DNA of 64,000 nucleotides from CADEDH01 sp047974625 (GTDB lineage: Bacteria; Actinomycetota; Acidimicrobiia; Acidimicrobiales; SZUA-35): contig JBKECK010000054.1 in assembly GCA_047974625.1 (NCBI GenBank), positions 186,001-250,000 of the forward strand, given 5' to 3'. Made by a program: the position numbers and the translations under genes. Every line of letters begins with the position of its first letter. Position 1 is the stretch's first letter. Under the pieces are notes generated by a model that was not told the DNA's origin, made no database searches, and saw only the letters and a program-made list of their open reading frames with translations. Positions 60,767-64,000 of this stretch are shown piece after piece.

Positions 60767-62476
60767 TCACTGGGAGAGCTGCTCGACGATCGGGCCCAGG
60801 GCGAGGGCCGGGAAGAAGGTGAGGCCGGCGATGATCAGGACCACGCCGACCACCAGGCCCCCGAACAGTGGGCCGTGGGTCGGGAAGGTACCCGCCGACT
60901 CGGGGATCTTCGGCTTGGCCGCGAGCGATCCGGCCAGCGCCACGGCGGGGATGATCAAGAAGAACCGGCCGACCAGCATCGCCACTCCGATCGATCCGTT
61001 GAACCAGGTCGTGTCCGCCGCGAACCCGGCGAAGGCCGAGCCGTTGTTGTTCCCGCCCGATCCGTAGGCGTACAGCACCTCGGTCAGCCCGTGGGCACCG
61101 GGATCCTGGATCGACGCCTGGCCCCGGCTCCACACCACCGACACCGCGGTGAAGGTCAGGACGACCAGGGGTACGGCCAGGAGGTAGAGCACGATCAGCT
61201 TCATCTCTGCCGCCTGGATCTTCTTGCCCAGGTACTCCGGGGTCCGCCCGACCATCAACCCGGCCACGAAGACGGCCAGCAGGGCATAGATGAACAGGCC
61301 CATGAACCCGACCCCGACGCCGCCCGGGCTGACCTCGCCCAGGAGCATCGACAGCAAGGCCACCCCACCCCCGGCGGGGGTGAACGAGTCGTGCATCGAG
61401 TTCACCGACCCACTCGACGTATTCGTGGTGGCCGCGGCCCAGAATCCCGACGTCGCCGAGCCGAGCCGCACCTCCTTGCCCTCGAGGTTGCCGCCCCCCT
61501 GCCCGGCCGATATCGACTGGTCGGCACCCGCGGCCGTCAGGGCCGGGTTGCCCGACGACTCGGCCAACGCCGCCACCATGGTGGCGACGGACAGGATCCC
61601 GACCATGACCCCGAGGAGCACCCGGCCCTGACGTCGGTCCCCGACCATCCGTCCGTAGGCCACCGGGAAGGACAGCGGGATCAGCAGGATCATCACCAGC
61701 TCGATCAGGTTCGACCACGGCGACGGGTTCTCGAACGGGTGCGCAGAATTGACGCTGAAGAACCCCCCGCCGTTCGTGCCGAGCTGTTTGATCGACACCT
61801 GCGACGCCGCCGGGCCTCCCGGGAGCTGTTGGGTGACGCCCTCGAGGGTGGTCGCCACCGTGTGGCCCGACAGGTTCTGGATCACGCCGGTGAGGACAAG
61901 CAGGATCGCCCCGATAAGAGCCATCGGCAGCAGTATCCGGGTGACCGTGCGGGTCAGGTCCACCCAGAAGTTGCCGAGGGTGTCGCTACGGGCCCGGGCG
62001 ATGCCCCGGATGATGGCCACGGCCACGGCCATACCCGTGGCCGCCGACACGAAGTTCTGCACCGTGAGCCCCACCATTTGGGAGAAGTAGCTCAGGGTTG
62101 TCTCGCCGCCGTACGCCTGCCAGTTCGTGTTGGTCACGAAGCTCACGGCCGTATTGAAGGCCAGGGCGGCCGGCACCGCCCCGAGGTCCACCGGATTGCC
62201 CGGCAGGGTCCCCTGCAGGCGCAGGATCAGGTACAGGACGACGAAGCCGACGGTACTGAACGCCAGCAGCGAACGCAGATAGCCCGTCCACCGCTGCTCG
62301 CTGGCGGTGTCGATGCCACAGAGTCGGTATACCCCGCGTTCGAGCGGGCCGAACACCCGATCACCGGGCGCCCGGCCGCCGCCGTAGACGGCGGCTAGAT
62401 AGCGGCCCGTCACGGGCACGAGCACGGCTAGGACCAGGACGATCAACGCCAGCTCAACCAGTGCGGCGGCGGGCAT
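60767..62476 (-). CDS. kdpA: Potassium-transporting ATPase subunit KdpA
   Basis: K+-channel-like subunit of 569 residues with about ten hydrophobic spans. The four selectivity-filter-type loops are found as TNTNWQAYGGE, LGTNGGGFFSVNSAHPFENP, ATTNTSSGSVN and YGSGGNNNGSAF. A1-type GVYRLCGID is present near residue 50. Its start shares one base with the kdpF stop. Complete, and nearest to the promoter after the two small ORFs. Confidence 0.95.
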   Translation of the reverse strand: MPAAALVELALIVLVLAVLVPVTGRYLAAVYGGGRAPGDRVFGPLERGVYRLCGIDTASEQRWTGYLRSLLAFSTVGFVVLYLILRLQGTLPGNPVDLGAVPAALAFNTAVSFVTNTNWQAYGGETTLSYFSQMVGLTVQNFVSAATGMAVAVAIIRGIARARSDTLGNFWVDLTRTVTRILLPMALIGAILLVLTGVIQNLSGHTVATTLEGVTQQLPGGPAASQVSIKQLGTNGGGFFSVNSAHPFENPSPWSNLIELVMILLIPLSFPVAYGRMVGDRRQGRVLLGVMVGILSVATMVAALAESSGNPALTAAGADQSISAGQGGGNLEGKEVRLGSATSGFWAAATTNTSSGSVNSMHDSFTPAGGGVALLSMLLGEVSPGGVGVGFMGLFIYALLAVFVAGLMVGRTPEYLGKKIQAAEMKLIVLYLLAVPLVVLTFTAVSVVWSRGQASIQDPGAHGLTEVLYAYGSGGNNNGSAFAGFAADTTWFNGSIGVAMLVGRFFLIIPAVALAGSLAAKPKIPESAGTFPTHGPLFGGLVVGVVLIIAGLTFFPALALGPIVEQLSQ

Positions 62477-62574
62477 CAGAAGCGCTCCGGAACGATCAGC
62501 ACCACCACGAGCAGGACCAGCAACATCAGGCCGGCACCGAGACCGACCCAGTTGTCGTACGCGGCCGCCAGCAT
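62476..62574 (-). CDS. kdpF: KdpF small membrane subunit
   Basis: A 32-residue hydrophobic peptide (MLAAAYDNWVGLGAGLMLLV, then VLIVPERF). The PERF ending is typical of KdpF, which stabilises the KdpABC complex. TGATG overlap links it to the upstream small ORF at its start and to kdpA at its end. A GTG one codon upstream (62577) is an alternative start. Confidence 0.88.
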   Translation of the reverse strand: MLAAAYDNWVGLGAGLMLLVLLVVVLIVPERF

Positions 62575-62690
62575 CACGAATCCGTCCGCCCCGCTGAGTC
62601 GGCGCGCACGATCCGCTCGCACACCCTCACGTAGCCGAACGCCAGTGCCATCATGACGATGAACAGGCCGACGAAAATTGCGTCACTCAT
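62574..62690 (-). CDS. Small membrane protein upstream of kdpF
   Basis: A 38-residue peptide with one membrane helix (AIFVGLFIVMMALAFGYVRV) and a charged tail (CERIVRADSAG). Small ORFs of this shape often precede kdpF in Actinobacteria and may be another KdpF-like or regulatory subunit. Its stop shares one base with the kdpF ATG, so it is the first gene of the operon. No strong Shine-Dalgarno is evident. A larger reading frame from 62759 lies in the promoter region and is unlikely. Confidence 0.65.
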   Translation of the reverse strand: MSDAIFVGLFIVMMALAFGYVRVCERIVRADSAGRTDS

Positions 62691-62728
62691 GACCACAGTC
62701 AGGCACCGGCCCCGGCCGGACACAACCA

Positions 62729-62749
62729 CCTTGACGCCATCCTGACGCG
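62729..62749 (-). promoter_or_regulatory. Candidate KdpE operator: 11-bp direct repeats
   Basis: On the minus strand the sequence GCGTCAGGATGGCGTCAAGG contains GCGTCA twice with an 11-base period, the layout used by OmpR-type regulators such as KdpE. It lies about 40 bases before the small ORF that opens the kdp operon. Confidence 0.55.
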
Positions 62750-63054
62750 GGACTCGCACATCCCAACGCGATCACTGCGCACCCACCGGCCCGTTCCGGT
62801 TGACGAGGAGGGTGGGGTACACCGCGGAACAGTCGTTTGTCACCCCTCGTCCGGCCAATCGTGCCACCTGGCCCCTGATAGCTTTACAGCGTCGTAGTTC
62901 AGGCCAGACGGGCCCATTGAGCGGTTCGAACCGGTCGATCCACCACCATCTGGGACGATGCCGGCCAACGGGGCCTGGCTGGCCGTGTCCGATGAGCCAG
63001 GTCGTGGCGTCGGACCGGAAGGACCACCGTCGCCGAGGAGGCACCCAAGTTCAC
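62750..63054. other. Intergenic stretch, no gene seen
   Basis: About 300 bases between the kdp promoter region and the spherulin-like gene. There is no credible coding frame. A CGGTTCGAACCGG palindrome at about 62923-62935 followed by CCACCA resembles a tRNA T-arm end, but the rest does not fold as a tRNA. GAGGAGG at about 63037-63043 is the ribosome-binding site region of the next gene. Confidence 0.5.
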
Positions 63055-63975
63055 ATGCGTTCCCTCACGTTCACCGCCGCCCTACTCACCGCCGCGCTCG
63101 CCGTCGCCGTTCTTGGGGCTCCATCAGCCGTATCGGCCACGCCCCCCGCCCCCGAGGGCATCGATGTCGCCGTGCCCGCTTACGCCTGGCCCACGGACGA
63201 CTATCTGCAGACCCTCCTGGATCCGGTGCTCACCCCCCAGATGCCGTCGGTGATCGTCGTCAACATCGGCAACGGCGACGGCGACGTGTCGGCCATGGAC
63301 GCCACCGCCGACGCCCTCCGGGCCCGTACCGACTCCAACGGCGCGGCCCCGAAAGTGATCGGGTACGTCCACACCGGCCGGGCCACGCGGCCGATGGCTG
63401 AGGTGAAGGCCCGCATCGACGCCTGGTTGGCGCCCCGCGGCGGCCGCGTCCACTACGACGGCATCTTCTTCGACGAAACCACCCGCGATTGTGGATCGGC
63501 GCCGGGTCTGACGGACTACCGCGACTACTACCGGGCGCTGCGGAGCCACGTCTGGAGCAGGCTGCCCGGCCACGAGGATCTGGTGGTGAACAATCCCGGC
63601 ACCGCGGTTGGGGACTGCTATTTGGACGGGGCCAACCGGACCGCCGACATCTTCATGACGTTCGAAGGTGACGCCGACACCTACGCCGTGCTCGCCGGGC
63701 CAGGCACCAACTGGGCCGGCTACGCCGGAGGGAACGTGTTCGATGAGAACGGCTACCGGGTGGGCACCGAGTACGACGCCGACAGCTTCTGGCACCTGGT
63801 GTACGACGTGCCCGGCGACAGCTACCGGGGCATCATCGACACCGCATTCAGCCGGTACGCGGGAAATGTCGGCGTGACCGACGATCTGATGACTGGCTCC
63901 GTGGTCAATCCGTTCGACGACACCCCGTCGCACCTAGCCGACTCGATCGGCTACGCCTCCCAGTTGCCTCGCTGA
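63055..63975 (+). CDS. Secreted spherulin-4-like (spherulation-specific family 4) protein
   Basis: A 306-residue exported protein. The signal peptide is RSLTFTAALLTAALAVAVLGA with a likely cut after AVSA. The mature part follows the Spherulin4 family, a TIM-barrel-like glycoside-hydrolase-type fold: VAVPAYAWPTDDYLQTLLDP, VVNIGNGDGD, KVIGYVHTGRATRPMAEVKA, YDGIFFDETT with acidic residues of the presumed active site, and VVNNPGTAVG. Such proteins may cut or bind exopolysaccharides. GAGGAGG lies about 12 bases before ATG 63055, a little far. Confidence 0.85.
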   Translation: MRSLTFTAALLTAALAVAVLGAPSAVSATPPAPEGIDVAVPAYAWPTDDYLQTLLDPVLTPQMPSVIVVNIGNGDGDVSAMDATADALRARTDSNGAAPKVIGYVHTGRATRPMAEVKARIDAWLAPRGGRVHYDGIFFDETTRDCGSAPGLTDYRDYYRALRSHVWSRLPGHEDLVVNNPGTAVGDCYLDGANRTADIFMTFEGDADTYAVLAGPGTNWAGYAGGNVFDENGYRVGTEYDADSFWHLVYDVPGDSYRGIIDTAFSRYAGNVGVTDDLMTGSVVNPFDDTPSHLADSIGYASQLPR

Positions 63976-64000
63976 CCGGTAGGCACTCTCGCTCACCCGA

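Noticed and set aside
62905..62945. tRNA-like end (GGTTCGAACC followed by CCACCA)
   Set aside because: The T-stem does not pair properly and no D-arm or anticodon arm can be drawn upstream.

Overview
The window is about 64 kb of very GC-rich DNA with strong G/C third-codon bias. It encodes F420-type flavin-free oxidoreductases, PPOX-class F420 enzymes, a CYP153-like P450, CaiB/BaiF CoA-transferases, HpaB-type hydroxylases and a WYL regulator. At least ten genes have a TANNNT box only 6-8 nt before the start codon, the signature of leaderless transcripts. Together this suggests a chromosomal segment of a high-GC actinobacterium, possibly Acidimicrobiia (Iamia/Ilumatobacter-like). That placement is inference; no rRNA or other phylogenetic marker is present. 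I saw no tRNA, rRNA or CRISPR array.

Layout. 0-8.6 kb: transporters (MFS, SulP, molybdate modABC), a glycosyltransferase, a PAQR/hemolysin III protein and a PadR regulator divergent from modA. 8.7-13.6 kb: a CYP153-like alkane hydroxylase and a SWIM-protein/SNF2-helicase pair whose helicase carries an in-frame TAG near its 5' end. 13.6-26.9 kb: catabolic and accessory genes: a BadH-like dehydrogenase, TetR regulator with operator-like repeats, HpaB-type hydroxylase, second SDR, LLM-class F420 oxidoreductase, GlcG-like protein, CoA-transferase, HxlR and WYL regulators. 27.0-28.8 kb: a small lower-GC insert with an ArsR-like regulator, its palindromic operator and an M23 peptidase, followed by unassigned debris. 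28.8-33.7 kb: lipoprotein, a second HpaB paralogue, an aryl-alcohol-type dehydrogenase, a broken VOC gene and a small acetyltransferase.

33.8-39.1 kb is the most interesting region: a compact RiPP (ribosomally made, modified peptide) gene cluster. An AT-rich, repeat-laden promoter region precedes a 114-residue precursor with three cores AFVDFN(S/D)GCG spaced exactly 21 residues apart. It is followed by a radical-SAM/SPASM maturase, a HExxH-type putative peptide beta-hydroxylase, a JmjC/cupin-type oxygenase and an unknown protein with a HEALE motif. The coding frames overlap or nearly touch, so they look like one operon. I recognise the enzyme families but not this combination with this precursor.

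39.1-53.8 kb: F420/PPOX protein, methyltransferase, a cobalt-type nitrile hydratase operon (alpha, beta, accessory), secreted M23 protein, a transposase remnant, a tandem CoA-transferase fusion, a membrane patatin-like protein, an HD-GNAT fusion and a nitroreductase-SRPBCC fusion. 53.9-62.7 kb: a complete potassium-uptake operon read leftward, small membrane ORF-kdpF-kdpA-kdpB-kdpC-kdpD-kdpE-DUF4118 protein, nearly all with overlapping ends and with a direct-repeat candidate KdpE site upstream. The window ends with a secreted spherulin-4-like protein.
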